Shown here: positions 1-9,142 of the stretch, piece after piece
How the letters are laid out: every line of letters starts with the position of its first letter
Numbering within the stretch: position 1 is the first letter of the stretch
Source of the DNA: an uncultured Lactobacillus sp.
Lineage (GTDB): Bacteria; Bacillota; Bacilli; Lactobacillales; Lactobacillaceae
Reading direction: 5' to 3'
Assembly (NCBI GenBank): GCA_937916845.1
Contig: CALFSK010000068.1
Location: 101,806-165,805, forward strand
DNA length: 64,000 bases
Position numbers and translations under genes: made by a program
Notes under the pieces: generated by a model
The model's database searches: none
The model's input: only the letters and a program-made list of their open reading frames with translations
What the model was told of the DNA's origin: nothing

Positions 1-53
1 TTGACTTAGAAACGGTCTTCTTGAATTTGACGGGCCGAAACTTAAGGGATTAG
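1..53 (+). CDS. ABC transporter ATP-binding protein, C-terminal end only (partial)
   Basis: The first bases read in frame 3 as the tail of a protein ending in FLNLTGRNLRD, with the stop TAG at 51-53. This ending is typical of ATPase subunits of ABC-2 drug or polysaccharide exporters. The next gene, an ABC-2 permease, starts 10 bases downstream, which fits an ATPase-permease-permease operon. The catalytic part lies outside the window, so the call rests on about 16 residues plus context. Confidence 0.7.
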   Translation, partial: DLETVFLNLTGRNLRD

Positions 54-63
54 GGGTGACATC

Positions 64-1143
64 ATGATTGGAACCATTATTAAACGCGTATTCGTACAGG
101 ATTTACGAAACCGTTCGAATTACGTCTATTTTCTAATTTTACCAGTTAGTTTGATGGTCATCTTAGGTCTCGTGTTGCAAGGAACGTTTGCGACTCAGTT
201 AGATTCTAAAGTTGCGCACGTCCATGTCCAGTATGTGGTAGACCACTCACAACAGGCGCAATTATTCGATAAAATGGTTAAACATGCAGATATCACACAC
301 CTGGACTTTAAAAGTCAGCGTGATTTAGCACAAGCCAAAAACGTAGTGCGCACGCAGTCGAATACGGCGCTCGTTCAATTTGGGACGACTGTAACGGTTC
401 AGACGGCGAAGGGACTCAACGATTATCAAACGATTCTGTTAAAAAGTAGTTTAGCAGCAATTTTTCGACAGATGGGTTTGGTCCAAACGGCAATTCATTA
501 TCGCGGTAGGCTAGCAACTGTATCAACGAAAAAATTGGTGAAAATCAACCACGTGCAAGCCCACCAGTCCGCAACGTCTTTCCAGTATTACGCGTTAGCG
601 ATGATGGGGATGTTTATGTTGTATTTCTCAGAAATTGGGCTGGATATGTTTGGCAAGGCTCGGCGACAAAAAACGTTAGCTAGGGAGCTACTGACACCTG
701 TGACCCGTGGAAAGCTACTCAATGCAACGGTGGGTGGTCATTTGTTATTCGGGTTGCTTGTCATTGGGGTTTTGATGGGAATCACAGCTGGCTTATTTAA
801 GATGCCATGGTCGCGAGCGCTTGGATTTACCTTGATCAATTTCAGCGGACTGATGGCGCTTTTCTTAATTGTCGGATTATTGATGGATACAATTAATAGT
901 CAGGTTGGTAGTGGCATCGTTCAAATTGTTATTCAGTTAGTCGCCTTTTTGGGTGGGGGCTATTTTCCAACGTCTAGTACGATGATGCAATTTTCACCCC
1001 TAGGTTGGATTATGGGTCCCATGCGTTCAGCGTTGTGGACGACCAATTCACTGGATTGGTCAGGAGCCGCGTTAAACTTTGGCTTGGCGTTTGGACTGTT
1101 GATCATCGTAAACTGGATTATTCGTCGTCGGGAGGTGTTTTAA
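64..1143 (+). CDS. ABC-2 type transporter permease (first of a pair)
   Basis: A 359-residue integral membrane protein. One N-terminal membrane segment (about residues 20-40) is followed by a roughly 140-residue hydrophilic, probably extracytoplasmic domain. A cluster of membrane helices fills residues 175-355. This is the YhgE/ABC-2 permease layout. The stop shares its last base with the ATG of the next permease (1143), so translation is probably coupled. With the ATPase fragment at 1-53 it should form a heterodimeric exporter. The substrate cannot be told from sequence; multidrug or peptide export are guesses. Confidence 0.82.
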   Translation: MIGTIIKRVFVQDLRNRSNYVYFLILPVSLMVILGLVLQGTFATQLDSKVAHVHVQYVVDHSQQAQLFDKMVKHADITHLDFKSQRDLAQAKNVVRTQSNTALVQFGTTVTVQTAKGLNDYQTILLKSSLAAIFRQMGLVQTAIHYRGRLATVSTKKLVKINHVQAHQSATSFQYYALAMMGMFMLYFSEIGLDMFGKARRQKTLARELLTPVTRGKLLNATVGGHLLFGLLVIGVLMGITAGLFKMPWSRALGFTLINFSGLMALFLIVGLLMDTINSQVGSGIVQIVIQLVAFLGGGYFPTSSTMMQFSPLGWIMGPMRSALWTTNSLDWSGAALNFGLAFGLLIIVNWIIRRREVF

Positions 1144-2282
1144 TGCAAGCAATTTTGTGGTTAGTCAAAGAGCGAATCATTATTTGGAAGAATCATCCTT
1201 GGCAAGTGTTGTTCTTATTAGCCGTGCCGTTTTTAAGCGTTGTCTTGTATTTACACACCTCGACGGGGACCAGTCAGGATAATTTAACACTAGGCGTTGT
1301 TGATCATGATCGGACAGCAACTAGTCGTTTATTAATCCAAGGGATGCGTCGCCGAACGACTGTGAAAATGTTGACCCATAAGCAAGAAGCAAAGGCGTTG
1401 TCACAACAAAATGTGATGGCAATTGTGACTATTCCAACTGGTTATCAGCAACGGATGGACCAGGGCGAACGGCCGGCGTTAACTTTGCGTGCCTTGCAAC
1501 AAGGAACGCTCATTAACAATTTGCGGGACTCGGTAACGGCATCTGTAACGGATATCTTACAAGTACGTGGGTTGGCAACCAGCTCGGTGCCAATCAAACA
1601 AGTGGGGACGTACTTAGAGACGCATACGCCTCAGCTCAAATTTAGGCAAATTGATCAGCACGTGGCGGCACATGCTTTGACGCTTCAAATCATTGGTTTC
1701 CTGCTCATGATGATGCTGTACCAAGCTAACACGTTTGGAACACGGAGTCTGCAGCTAGAGCGCCGTAACAAGATTTATCAACGAACGATGTTAACGCCCA
1801 TTAGTCCCGCAAGCTACTTTGGCGGAACGGCGCTGTTTGGGCTGTTAGCAATGCTCGTTGAGGTGGTCTTAACGGTGATTGTGATGGTGGGTATTTTTAA
1901 AATCTCGATTGGCATGCCAGTTTTGACACTCATGGGAATCCTGTTATGGTTCGGTGTTTTAGCGGTGCTATGGTCCTTAGCGGTTGGCGTCCTAGCCAAT
2001 AGTTCGGGGTTAGCGAGTGGTCTGCAAATCTTGTTGATTACGCTGTCGAGTTTATTGTCCGGCGCCTTGATTCCAATTTCGGTAATGCCGATAGTAATGC
2101 AGCGTGTTGCCATGATAACACCACAATATTGGTTATTGCAGGCACTGACCCAGCTTCAGATGGGGATGGTGACCGGAAAGTTTTGGGGGAGCTTAGCAAT
2201 GGTCGGGTTATTTAGCCTCCTATGCTTTAGTTTGGCGATCTTTGGGTTCATGCGGCGGCAACGACAAGAGATTTTTGACTAA
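1143..2282 (+). CDS. ABC-2 type transporter permease (second of a pair)
   Basis: A 379-residue membrane protein with the same plan as its neighbour: helix near residues 20-40, hydrophilic domain to about 190, then five to six helices. An upstream in-frame GTG at 1005 would extend it into the previous gene. The ATG at 1143 is preferred because it overlaps the upstream stop, is preceded by a purine-rich site (gggaggtg), and starts with a normal cytoplasmic lead-in. Probably the partner half of the exporter. No clear terminator follows; a promoter for the next gene lies at 2302-2330. Confidence 0.82.
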   Translation: MQAILWLVKERIIIWKNHPWQVLFLLAVPFLSVVLYLHTSTGTSQDNLTLGVVDHDRTATSRLLIQGMRRRTTVKMLTHKQEAKALSQQNVMAIVTIPTGYQQRMDQGERPALTLRALQQGTLINNLRDSVTASVTDILQVRGLATSSVPIKQVGTYLETHTPQLKFRQIDQHVAAHALTLQIIGFLLMMMLYQANTFGTRSLQLERRNKIYQRTMLTPISPASYFGGTALFGLLAMLVEVVLTVIVMVGIFKISIGMPVLTLMGILLWFGVLAVLWSLAVGVLANSSGLASGLQILLITLSSLLSGALIPISVMPIVMQRVAMITPQYWLLQALTQLQMGMVTGKFWGSLAMVGLFSLLCFSLAIFGFMRRQRQEIFD

Positions 2283-2301
2283 CTATTTGTAAGCATTCCA
2301 A

Positions 2302-2330
2302 TTGCATTCGGTCTCTGTCTGCGCTATAGT
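2302..2330 (+). promoter_or_regulatory. Promoter of the Fe-S-like gene
   Basis: TTGCAT at 2302-2307 and TATAGT at 2325-2330 are separated by 17 bases, close to the sigma-A consensus. They lie 55 bases before the ATG at 2386. Confidence 0.6.
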
Positions 2331-2385
2331 AATAATTGTAAACAAGTTGTGTACAATCTATTAAGCGAGTGAGAAAGGGTGCTGT

Positions 2386-2796
2386 ATGATGAAGATTAAC
2401 ATTAAAGATGACGCACAAACGTATTTGGCTGACAAAATTCCAGCGGGGAGTCGGGTAATTTTAACCGTTGATGATGGTTCTAATAAATATTCGAGCCTGG
2501 GTGGAAGCTGTGCGATTGGCAATAAGTTCCAGTTGGTTATCTTGAAAGATGCTGATCCCGCATACACGACGGTGCTCGAAAATAATGCGGGCTATGATAT
2601 GGCGACCGCACCCGCTGACGAAGACTTCTTAGGCAACGGTTTAAACATTTCACGTTGGCACAACGCTTTAGCCTTAAAGGACGATAGTGGCATGTTAGAC
2701 GGTGCATTATCCGTTGTTGACTGGCGAAACGTGACACCAGAGACGGAAGCTGAACGGCGTGAAAAGATGGAAACGCTTGGCACTAAAATTTGTTAA
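2386..2796 (+). CDS. Iron-sulfur cluster biosynthesis family protein (Fe-S_biosyn-like fold)
   Basis: A 136-residue cytosolic protein resembling the HesB/IscA-like family common in lactobacilli. Seen: an N-terminal amphipathic part, a G-S-R-V-I-L-T-V-D-D strand, a glycine-rich SLGGSC segment (about residues 37-42) and a hydrophobic beta-rich middle. A-type carriers bind iron or clusters through three conserved cysteines. Here only one internal Cys and a C-terminal Cys exist, so classic carrier activity is doubtful. Two ATGs (2386, 2389) are possible starts after a GAGAAAGGG site. It is transcribed alone, with its own promoter and a strong terminator. Confidence 0.65.
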   Translation: MMKINIKDDAQTYLADKIPAGSRVILTVDDGSNKYSSLGGSCAIGNKFQLVILKDADPAYTTVLENNAGYDMATAPADEDFLGNGLNISRWHNALALKDDSGMLDGALSVVDWRNVTPETEAERREKMETLGTKIC

Positions 2797-2816
2797 TCAT
2801 AATTAAATCAATATAA

Positions 2817-2853
2817 AACAACCTTCAGAGAAAAATTTCTGAAGGTTGTTTTT
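2817..2853 (+). terminator. Rho-independent terminator
   Basis: A perfect 13-bp stem (2817-2829 with 2838-2850), an 8-base loop and a run of T ending at 2853, 20 bases after the stop of the Fe-S-like gene. Confidence 0.9.
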
Positions 2854-2951
2854 GTATTGATAACAAAAGGTTGAAAAGCGAGGCAAAAGACCGTCCGTTG
2901 TCTGCAGCTGACCCCAAGGCCCACTGATTCTGCCGGCGAAGCGCCATAATG

Positions 2952-2990
2952 AAAAACGAGCCCAAGACCTAGCTAGGTCTTCAGCTCGTT
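2952..2990 (-). terminator. Terminator of the small minus-strand gene
   Basis: Arms AACGAGC...GCTCGTT and inner AAGACCT/AGGTCTT form a long hairpin. On the minus strand it is followed by TTTTT. It ends the gene at 3000-3173. Confidence 0.75.
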
Positions 2991-2999
2991 GCGGTAAAT

Positions 3000-3173
3000 T
3001 TATTTGTTGTCGGCGTCTTTTTTGGCGGTTGGCTTAGTAGTTGTGCGCTTCGCGTGTTCGTCGATAGTTTCTTGGACGGCTTTAGTCGTTAACTTGTCTT
3101 TGTCATCGGGACCAATCGCAAACTTGTCGAACAGTTTGTCGAGGTTATCTTGACGTTGTACTTTTAAACTCAT
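3000..3173 (-). CDS. Small charged protein, possibly SPJ_0845 family
   Basis: A 57-residue protein starting MSLKVQRQDNLDKLFDKFAI and ending in a Lys/Thr-rich tail. The start ATG (3171-3173) follows a GAAAGGA site with good spacing, and a terminator sits just behind the stop. It has no membrane segment and looks like a helical, highly charged cytosolic protein. The N-terminal motif (R-Q-D-N-L-D-K-L-F-x-K-F) recalls the uncharacterised SPJ_0845 family of lactobacilli and streptococci, from memory. Function unknown. Confidence 0.7.
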   Translation of the reverse strand: MSLKVQRQDNLDKLFDKFAIGPDDKDKLTTKAVQETIDEHAKRTTTKPTAKKDADNK

Positions 3174-3242
3174 ACAATCATTCCTTTCGCTTACCGCTTA
3201 TCATAGCAAATTTTGGTTTGTTTGTCAGTTATTCGTCTTTTA

Positions 3243-3323
3243 TGCATAAAAAGGCCCCTTGAAGCTGTATAAATGGTTAATTTATGTATAAAATAAAGAA
3301 TTTATCAAAAATACTTGCATAAA
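3243..3323 (+). promoter_or_regulatory. Repeated TGYATAAA motif upstream of the glutamine transporter
   Basis: The motif TGCATAAA or TGTATAAA occurs four times in the same direction, at 3243, 3266, 3285 and 3316. The last copy overlaps the -35 box. This is a candidate operator array, perhaps for an ArgR-type or nitrogen regulator; that identity is a guess. Confidence 0.35.
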
Positions 3324-3343
3324 TAATCATATGCGTCTATACT
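3315..3343 (+). promoter_or_regulatory. Promoter of the glutamine ABC transporter operon
   Basis: TTGCAT at 3315-3320, 17 bases, then TATACT at 3338-3343. The start codon follows at 3378 behind an AAAGGAG ribosome site. Confidence 0.75.
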
Positions 3344-3377
3344 TTACTCTTGTAAATTAAAGCAAAGGAGAACGCTT

Positions 3378-4853
3378 ATGAAAAAAAGATTTGGGTTGTT
3401 ATTAGCTATTATTGTTGCCCTGTTCATGACGGTGGTTCCTCTGTCCACCCAACATGCCCAGGCGGCGGATAATTCATTAGAGAAGATTCAAAAGAAGGGG
3501 GTCCTCGTCATGGGGACTTCGCCCGATTACCCGCCGTATGAATTTCAAGCGACGGTCAACGGTAAGAGTACCGTTGTCGGGATGGATGTTCAGATTGGGA
3601 AAAAGGTTGCCAAGGATTTAGGGGTTAAGTTAAAGATTAAGTCCATGTCCTTTGATTCCTTATTAGTTGCGCTTCAGACTGGAAAGATCGATATGATTAT
3701 TTCCGGGATGAACCCAACGCCTGCACGTCGTAAGAACGTTGATTTCACCCACGTTTATTATCAGGGTGGTTATGACATTGTTATCAATAAGACTGACAAA
3801 GCCAAGTACAAGAACAAGGATTCTTTCAAGGGTGGTACGTTAGGTGCCCAAACCGGGACGACCCAATATAACGCCGTTAAGAAGCAAACCAAGAATACGG
3901 CAAGTAAAGGGATGACCTCCCAATCTGACTTGATCTTAGCTTTACAAAGCCATAAGTTGGACGGGGTTGCGATGGAAAAACCATCCGCTGAAGCTTACAC
4001 CTCTAATAATAAAAACTTAGTTGCAATTCCAAGTGACTTCAACATGAGTTCCGACGCAACGAGTTCTGCAATTGCGTTCCGGAAAGGTTCAACTAGCTTA
4101 GTAAATAAGGTCAACAAGTCAGTTGATCAAATTAAGAAGGAAAACCTAGTTAAAAAGCAATACTTACCGGTTGCCGGGAAGTATCTGAAAACCAACACGG
4201 TTAACACGTCAATGGGTCACTACTGGCAAGCATTCGCAACCGGGGTTGAATATACCTTGATTATTACCGTATGTTCCGTCTTCTTTGGTTTCATCATTGG
4301 GATTTTATTAGCCCTTGCACGGACTGCCAAAGGGAACATCTTCAAGACAGCGTTGCGGTGGGTATCAACGGCCTACGTTGAATTCATCCGTGGGACGCCG
4401 ATGATGGTTCAAGTGATGTTCGTTTACTTCGGATTAGGCCTCTTCGTCAACTTACCAGCGTTAACTTCTGGGATCATTGCGATTTCACTGAACTCAGGGG
4501 CGTACGTGGCTGAATACATTCGTGGTGGGATCAATTCCGTTAATATTGGTCAAACCGAAGCAGCTCGTAGTTTAGGAATGTCAAATGGCGCAACGATGCG
4601 CTACGTGGTCTTACCACAAGCATTGAAGAACATTTGGCCGTCACTGGGTAACGAATTTATTACCTTGATTAAGGATAGTTCAATCGTGTCGATCATCGGG
4701 GTTACTGAATTGATTTATCAAAGTAACATTGTCCGGTCTGATACTTACCGTGGGGTAGCGCCAATCGTTGTGATTATGGTGTTATACTTCATCTTAACCT
4801 TCACGGCGTCACGGATCTTGAACTACTTCGAAAGGAAGATGCAGCATGACTAA
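3378..4853 (+). CDS. glnPH: Glutamine/polar amino acid ABC transporter, fused substrate-binding and permease protein
   Basis: A 491-residue fusion. Residues 1-29 are a signal sequence ending in HAQA. Residues about 35-270 are a family-3 extracellular solute-binding domain ([31 protein letters not shown]). Residues about 285-488 are a HisM/GlnP permease domain with the EAA-like loop [20 protein letters not shown]. Fusion of binding protein and permease is usual in lactobacilli and lactococci. The stop overlaps the ATPase gene by 8 bases, so a two-gene operon is clear. Glutamine specificity is inferred from family resemblance; other polar amino acids are possible. Confidence 0.9.
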   Translation: MKKRFGLLLAIIVALFMTVVPLSTQHAQAADNSLEKIQKKGVLVMGTSPDYPPYEFQATVNGKSTVVGMDVQIGKKVAKDLGVKLKIKSMSFDSLLVALQTGKIDMIISGMNPTPARRKNVDFTHVYYQGGYDIVINKTDKAKYKNKDSFKGGTLGAQTGTTQYNAVKKQTKNTASKGMTSQSDLILALQSHKLDGVAMEKPSAEAYTSNNKNLVAIPSDFNMSSDATSSAIAFRKGSTSLVNKVNKSVDQIKKENLVKKQYLPVAGKYLKTNTVNTSMGHYWQAFATGVEYTLIITVCSVFFGFIIGILLALARTAKGNIFKTALRWVSTAYVEFIRGTPMMVQVMFVYFGLGLFVNLPALTSGIIAISLNSGAYVAEYIRGGINSVNIGQTEAARSLGMSNGATMRYVVLPQALKNIWPSLGNEFITLIKDSSIVSIIGVTELIYQSNIVRSDTYRGVAPIVVIMVLYFILTFTASRILNYFERKMQHD

Positions 4854-5586
4854 ACCAGTGATTGAAGTTGAATCGCTCGCCAAAAGCTTTGGTGATAATG
4901 AAGTTTTAAAAGATATTACGGAAAAAGTTGAACCCGGACAGGTGATCGTTGTGATCGGGCCTTCCGGTGGTGGGAAGAGTACCTTTATCCGGTGCTTGAA
5001 CTTGCTTGAAACGCCCACGGCTGGAAAAGTGGCTTTTGAAGGTCAAGATTTAACGACTTTGGATCAAAAGAGCGTGAACAAGTTACGGGAAAAAATGGGC
5101 ATGGTGTTCCAAGGCTTTAATTTATTCCCTAACATGACGGTCTTAGAAAACATCAAGCTGGCACCAATGAAAGTTAAAAGTGTCGACGATGCGGCTGCTA
5201 CTAAGCGGGCCCATGAGTTATTGAAACGGGTCGGTTTGGATGACCATGCCGATTCATTTCCAAGTAGTTTGTCCGGTGGGCAAGCACAACGGGTTGCCAT
5301 TGCCCGTGCGTTAGCAATGGACCCTAAAGTGATGTTGTTTGACGAACCAACGTCTGCGTTAGACCCTGAAATGGTTGGCGAAGTGCTGAACATTATGCAG
5401 GAACTAGCTAAAGACGGAATGACGATGGTCGTTGTGACCCATGAAATGGGCTTTGCCAAGGAAGTTGCTGACCGTATCTGGTTTATGGCGGACGGCTACA
5501 TCCAAGAAAACAACACCCCGGATCAATTCTTTGCACATCCAGAAACGGAACGTGCTAAGGACTTCTTATCAAAGATTTTAATGTAA
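4846..5586 (+). CDS. glnQ: Polar amino acid ABC transporter ATP-binding protein
   Basis: A 246-residue ATPase. Walker [10 protein letters not shown] (about residues 38-46), Q-loop [16 protein letters not shown], signature [15 protein letters not shown], Walker B VMLFDEP and the H-loop in [17 protein letters not shown] are all intact. Length matches GlnQ/HisP. The start overlaps the end of the fused permease gene. It powers uptake by the GlnPH protein. A terminator follows. Confidence 0.93.
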   Translation: MTKPVIEVESLAKSFGDNEVLKDITEKVEPGQVIVVIGPSGGGKSTFIRCLNLLETPTAGKVAFEGQDLTTLDQKSVNKLREKMGMVFQGFNLFPNMTVLENIKLAPMKVKSVDDAAATKRAHELLKRVGLDDHADSFPSSLSGGQAQRVAIARALAMDPKVMLFDEPTSALDPEMVGEVLNIMQELAKDGMTMVVVTHEMGFAKEVADRIWFMADGYIQENNTPDQFFAHPETERAKDFLSKILM

Positions 5587-5618
5587 TTTAACAACCCAGA
5601 CCTATTTTATAGGTGTTT

Positions 5619-5669
5619 ACGCGGTTGCATGTCACGGAGAAATTCGTGTCGTGCGGCCGCGTTTTTTTT
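5619..5669 (+). terminator. Terminator of the glutamine transporter operon
   Basis: An imperfect long hairpin, with outer arms ACGCGG/CCGCGT and inner CACG/CGTG pairs, followed by eight T at 5662-5669. Confidence 0.8.
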
Positions 5670-5714
5670 CCTAAATTAAAAAAATCAACATTTTTATAAA
5701 AACGGGCGGATTGT

Positions 5715-5743
5715 TTGAGCCGTCTATGTTCAGGCGGTATACT
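5715..5743 (+). promoter_or_regulatory. Promoter of uvrC
   Basis: TTGAGC at 5715-5720, 17 bases, TATACT at 5738-5743. It lies 36 bases before the ATG at 5779. I see no SOS box. Confidence 0.65.
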
Positions 5744-5778
5744 AGTAATGCTAAATTAAAGTGAGAGGACGGCGCGTT

Positions 5779-7593
5779 ATGGCTTCAGCACACATTGAAC
5801 ATAAGCTAGCATTACTGCCAGATTTGCCTGGTTGTTACCTGATGAAAAACCTGAATAGTCAGATTATTTACGTGGGTAAAGCTAAGAATTTAAAAAACCG
5901 GGTGCGGTCATACTTTAAGAGTAGCCACACTGGGAAAACCGCGCGCTTAGTTTCAGAAATTGCGGACTTTGAATTTATCGTGACGTCGACCGATAAGGAA
6001 GCCTTTTTGTTAGAAATTACGCTGATTCAAAAGCATCAGCCGTATTTCAACATCAAGCTAAAAAAGGGGACCGGCTATCCTTACATTAAAATCACTAATG
6101 AACGTGATCCCCAAATCTTAATCGTGAGTGATGTCCGTAAAGACGGGGGCTATTACTTCGGTCCTTATCCTAACGTTTATGCGGCTCAGGAGACGGTTAA
6201 CTTTATTCAAAAGGTTTACCCGTTACGACGCTGCAACGGCTTTCAAGGGCGTCCATGCCTGTATTACCATATGGGCCAGTGCTTGGGTGCGTGCTTCAAG
6301 ACGGTTCCCGAAGAACAATACGACGCGCAAATTCAGCGGATTAAGTCATTTTTAAACGGTCACGTCGAACGGGTTAAAAAGCAACTGACGAAGCGCATGG
6401 AAAAGGCGTCGGCGGAATTAGAGTTTGAACGGGCCGGAGAATTACGTGACCAGTTGACGTACATTGAAATGACCGTTGAAAAGCAAAAAATCATTTCAAA
6501 TGACAACACGCCGCGGGACCTATTCAACTTTTACATGGATAAGGGTTGGTTATCGATTCAGGTCTTCTTTATCCGGCAAGCCCGGTTGATGAAACGTGAA
6601 AAGCGGTTGTTCCCAGTTGTTTCAACGGCAACTGAGGAAATGACTAGTTTTATTTTGCAATTTTATAATCGTAAGAATAACGTTTTGCCACGCGAAGTTT
6701 TAGTCCCAAGTGGGTTGGATAAGGACGTGCTAAGTGACATTTTAGGCATCCCCGTCCGCACGCCACAACGGGGGCAGAAGCGCGACTTGTTAGACATGGC
6801 GCATAAAAATGCCCGGATTATTTTAGAAGAAAAGTTCCGATTGTTGGAATTGGATGAACGGAAGACGACCGGGGCCATGAAGGAAATTACCGATGCACTT
6901 GGCATTCCGGAAGGTCACAAGATCGAAGCGTTTGACCATTCGCATATTCAAGGGGCCGACTTAGTCTCCGCCATGGTCGTCTTCACGGATGGGCAGCCTA
7001 ATAAGAAGTTGTACCGGAAGTATAAGTTACGGACGGTTGACCATGCCGATGAAGCGGCGTCCACGCGTGAAGTGATTCGGCGACGGTATACCCGATTGTT
7101 GAAGGAACACGCAAACTTACCCGACCTGATCTTGATGGATGGGGGCGATATTCAGTTGGATGCCGCCAAGGACGTGTTGGAAAATGAGTTAGGGATTGAT
7201 ACGCCGGTTGCGGCGATGGTCAAAAATGAGCACCATAAGACGGCTGATTTATTGAAATCCGCCGGGGATGCGCACCTGAACCTTGATCCGAAGAGCCAGG
7301 GCTTTTACTTACTACAACGGATTCAAGATGAAGTCCACCGGTTTGCGATTACCTTCCACCGGCAAGTCCACACTAAGCATTCGTTGAGTTCGCGATTAGA
7401 TGAAATCCCAGGGGTTGGGCCAAAGACGCGGAATAAATTGTTGCGGAAATTTGGCTCGATGACGAAGATTGCCGCTGCGCCAATTGAGGATATTCAAAAA
7501 CTCGGCATTGCCAAAAACGTGGCGCAAACGATCAAGTTTTCACTGGCTGGGGCTGGCGTGACTCCGAAACATTATCAAAAGGGTGCCACATAA
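5779..7593 (+). CDS. uvrC: Excinuclease ABC subunit C (UvrC)
   Basis: A 604-residue nucleotide excision repair nuclease making both incisions with UvrB. Seen in order: N-terminal GIY-YIG nuclease (GCYLMKNLNSQIIYVGKAKN, about residues 14-33), a Cys-rich segment (RRCNGFQGRPCLYYHMGQC), the UVR UvrB-binding motif (FERAGELRDQL, about 210), the RNase-H-like C-terminal endonuclease (EAFDHSHIQGADLV) and terminal helix-hairpin-helix motifs (DEIPGVGPKTRNKLL). A GTG six codons upstream (5761) overlaps the GAGAGG ribosome site, so ATG 5779 is chosen. Transcribed alone. Confidence 0.96.
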   Translation: MASAHIEHKLALLPDLPGCYLMKNLNSQIIYVGKAKNLKNRVRSYFKSSHTGKTARLVSEIADFEFIVTSTDKEAFLLEITLIQKHQPYFNIKLKKGTGYPYIKITNERDPQILIVSDVRKDGGYYFGPYPNVYAAQETVNFIQKVYPLRRCNGFQGRPCLYYHMGQCLGACFKTVPEEQYDAQIQRIKSFLNGHVERVKKQLTKRMEKASAELEFERAGELRDQLTYIEMTVEKQKIISNDNTPRDLFNFYMDKGWLSIQVFFIRQARLMKREKRLFPVVSTATEEMTSFILQFYNRKNNVLPREVLVPSGLDKDVLSDILGIPVRTPQRGQKRDLLDMAHKNARIILEEKFRLLELDERKTTGAMKEITDALGIPEGHKIEAFDHSHIQGADLVSAMVVFTDGQPNKKLYRKYKLRTVDHADEAASTREVIRRRYTRLLKEHANLPDLILMDGGDIQLDAAKDVLENELGIDTPVAAMVKNEHHKTADLLKSAGDAHLNLDPKSQGFYLLQRIQDEVHRFAITFHRQVHTKHSLSSRLDEIPGVGPKTRNKLLRKFGSMTKIAAAPIEDIQKLGIAKNVAQTIKFSLAGAGVTPKHYQKGAT

Positions 7594-7612
7594 ACGGAAA
7601 AATTAGACGTAT

Positions 7613-7660
7613 AGAGCATTACCGAACAGCCTGACAAGGCAGCTTGGTAATGCTCTTTTT
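7613..7660 (+). terminator. Terminator of uvrC
   Basis: AGAGCATTACC (7613-7623) pairs with GGTAATGCTCT (7646-7656), followed by T residues. Confidence 0.85.
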
Positions 7661-7827
7661 AATAGGGCCCTTTTGCAATTGGTAATGATTCACTTAACTT
7701 TAGTAAGAAGTCCTAAATCTTTGAAGCTCGGTGTACGGGTGACTAACAAGGCGTGGCATAATAACTGATACAGATTTATAACTGGTGCTCTTGCCAGTAA
7801 ACCTTAAGAGAAAGCTTGCGTATCACC

Positions 7828-8994
7828 ATGACTAAGTCCCTTACATCCCGGCAATTTTCAATCGGCCTAACGTTACTGGTAGTTTTACCCCCGATTGGAA
7901 TTGGCTGGTTTATCTATTTAAGCCGTTGGCAGTGGCTAACCTTATTTAGGCAGCCAAAGACGATTCGTCACGACCACGTCTTGCTATTTATTTTATGGCT
8001 AATCGGGATTACTAGCGTGAATCTTTTACGCTCACCTTGGCGGCAACCGGCCGTTTTATCAGGATTACTGCTAATTATTTTATTAAATCTATGGTTACTG
8101 TGCCGGCAATCTGCCCAGCTTTTATCCTGGCCGCAAATTTGCCATTACTTGGTCTGCTTTGGAGGGTATTTGACAGTTAGCGGGAATATCTTCCACTGGC
8201 TCAATCGCTGGCAACTTTTACCAGTCTGGTTAAAGTTTTTAACTGGTGATCTGCTGTGGGGGTACGCGGCTAACGCTGACCGTTTATTTGGGTCAGCCGA
8301 CAATCCGAATGATGCCTGTTGCATACTATTGATTGCTTTGGCAGTTGCACTAGCTCAAATAAGTTTACGGATCAACTTAAACGCTTGGCGGAGTTGGGGC
8401 GTTATTGCTTTGCTTATGCTTGGAATTTATCAGACGCAATCACGGACTGGGTTACTATTAATGCTACTAATGGTTTTAGGAACTAGTTTTTATCTAAATT
8501 GGCGTCGTAGCTTATGGTTAACCGGATTAATAGGCAGTATTAGTTGGTTTGCGCTCACGTGGTTGCCGCGCAGTTACTCTTGGGCAACCGGTTGGACATC
8601 CCGGTTAACGATTTGGCATCATAGCCTACAAGTTTTTGCAAAAGCCCCTTGGTTGGGCGTTTCATACTTTGGCTTTGCGCCCCAATATTTAAATTTAACC
8701 GGCCATTACGTGCCCCATGCGCATGATATTTTTATAATGGTCCTAGCTTCCTTTGGTTTATTAGGTGGCCTCGGCTTGCTCAGCTTGATCGTTGCGAATG
8801 GCTGGCGATTGACTCGACAGTGGCAGCCCACGCTACCAGACCGACGCTACTTCGTGTTAATCTTAGCCGTTATTTTGGCCTATGGTGTTAGTGACTTTGT
8901 ACTGTCATCCCCACAAGTGTTAATGATCATCTTACTTGTCATGGCCCATTGGTGGCACGTTCAACAGGCGATTTCGATTAAGACTGACTCATAA
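7828..8994 (+). CDS. O-antigen ligase-like / polysaccharide polymerase membrane protein
   Basis: A roughly 388-residue protein with about ten hydrophobic segments, rich in Trp and Leu. Near the C-terminus it has the motif VPHAHDIFIMVLASFGLLGG, which matches the Wzy_C/WaaL pattern (PHxHN...xxE/FGxxG) of glycan polymerases and ligases. It probably polymerises or attaches a cell-surface glycan; in Gram-positives such lone genes may glycosylate surface polymers. The ATG at 7828 is chosen over an in-frame TTG at 7816, which touches the AAGAGAAAG site. No glycan cluster is nearby, which is unusual. Function beyond family is uncertain. Confidence 0.75.
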   Translation: MTKSLTSRQFSIGLTLLVVLPPIGIGWFIYLSRWQWLTLFRQPKTIRHDHVLLFILWLIGITSVNLLRSPWRQPAVLSGLLLIILLNLWLLCRQSAQLLSWPQICHYLVCFGGYLTVSGNIFHWLNRWQLLPVWLKFLTGDLLWGYAANADRLFGSADNPNDACCILLIALAVALAQISLRINLNAWRSWGVIALLMLGIYQTQSRTGLLLMLLMVLGTSFYLNWRRSLWLTGLIGSISWFALTWLPRSYSWATGWTSRLTIWHHSLQVFAKAPWLGVSYFGFAPQYLNLTGHYVPHAHDIFIMVLASFGLLGGLGLLSLIVANGWRLTRQWQPTLPDRRYFVLILAVILAYGVSDFVLSSPQVLMIILLVMAHWWHVQQAISIKTDS

Positions 8995-9070
8995 ACGGCA
9001 AATATCAGTGCTAGGATTACCGTCGCAACAGGGTACATCAATTATTTTGAACGTTTAATCCTTAGTTATA

Positions 9071-9120
9071 AAAAAACGTTTGTAGTGACCATCAGTATCA
9101 TGGTTGCTACAAACGTTTTT
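9071..9120. terminator. Bidirectional terminator
   Basis: AAAAACGTTTGTAG pairs with CTACAAACGTTTTT around an imperfectly paired loop. A-run and T-run on the two sides serve both converging genes. Confidence 0.9.
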
Positions 9121-9142
9121 CATAGACTTAGGTGAAAACTAA

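Noticed and set aside
1005-1142. N-terminal extension of the second ABC-2 permease
   Set aside because: It overlaps the first permease by 46 codons and has no ribosome site; the ATG at 1143 is coupled and better placed.
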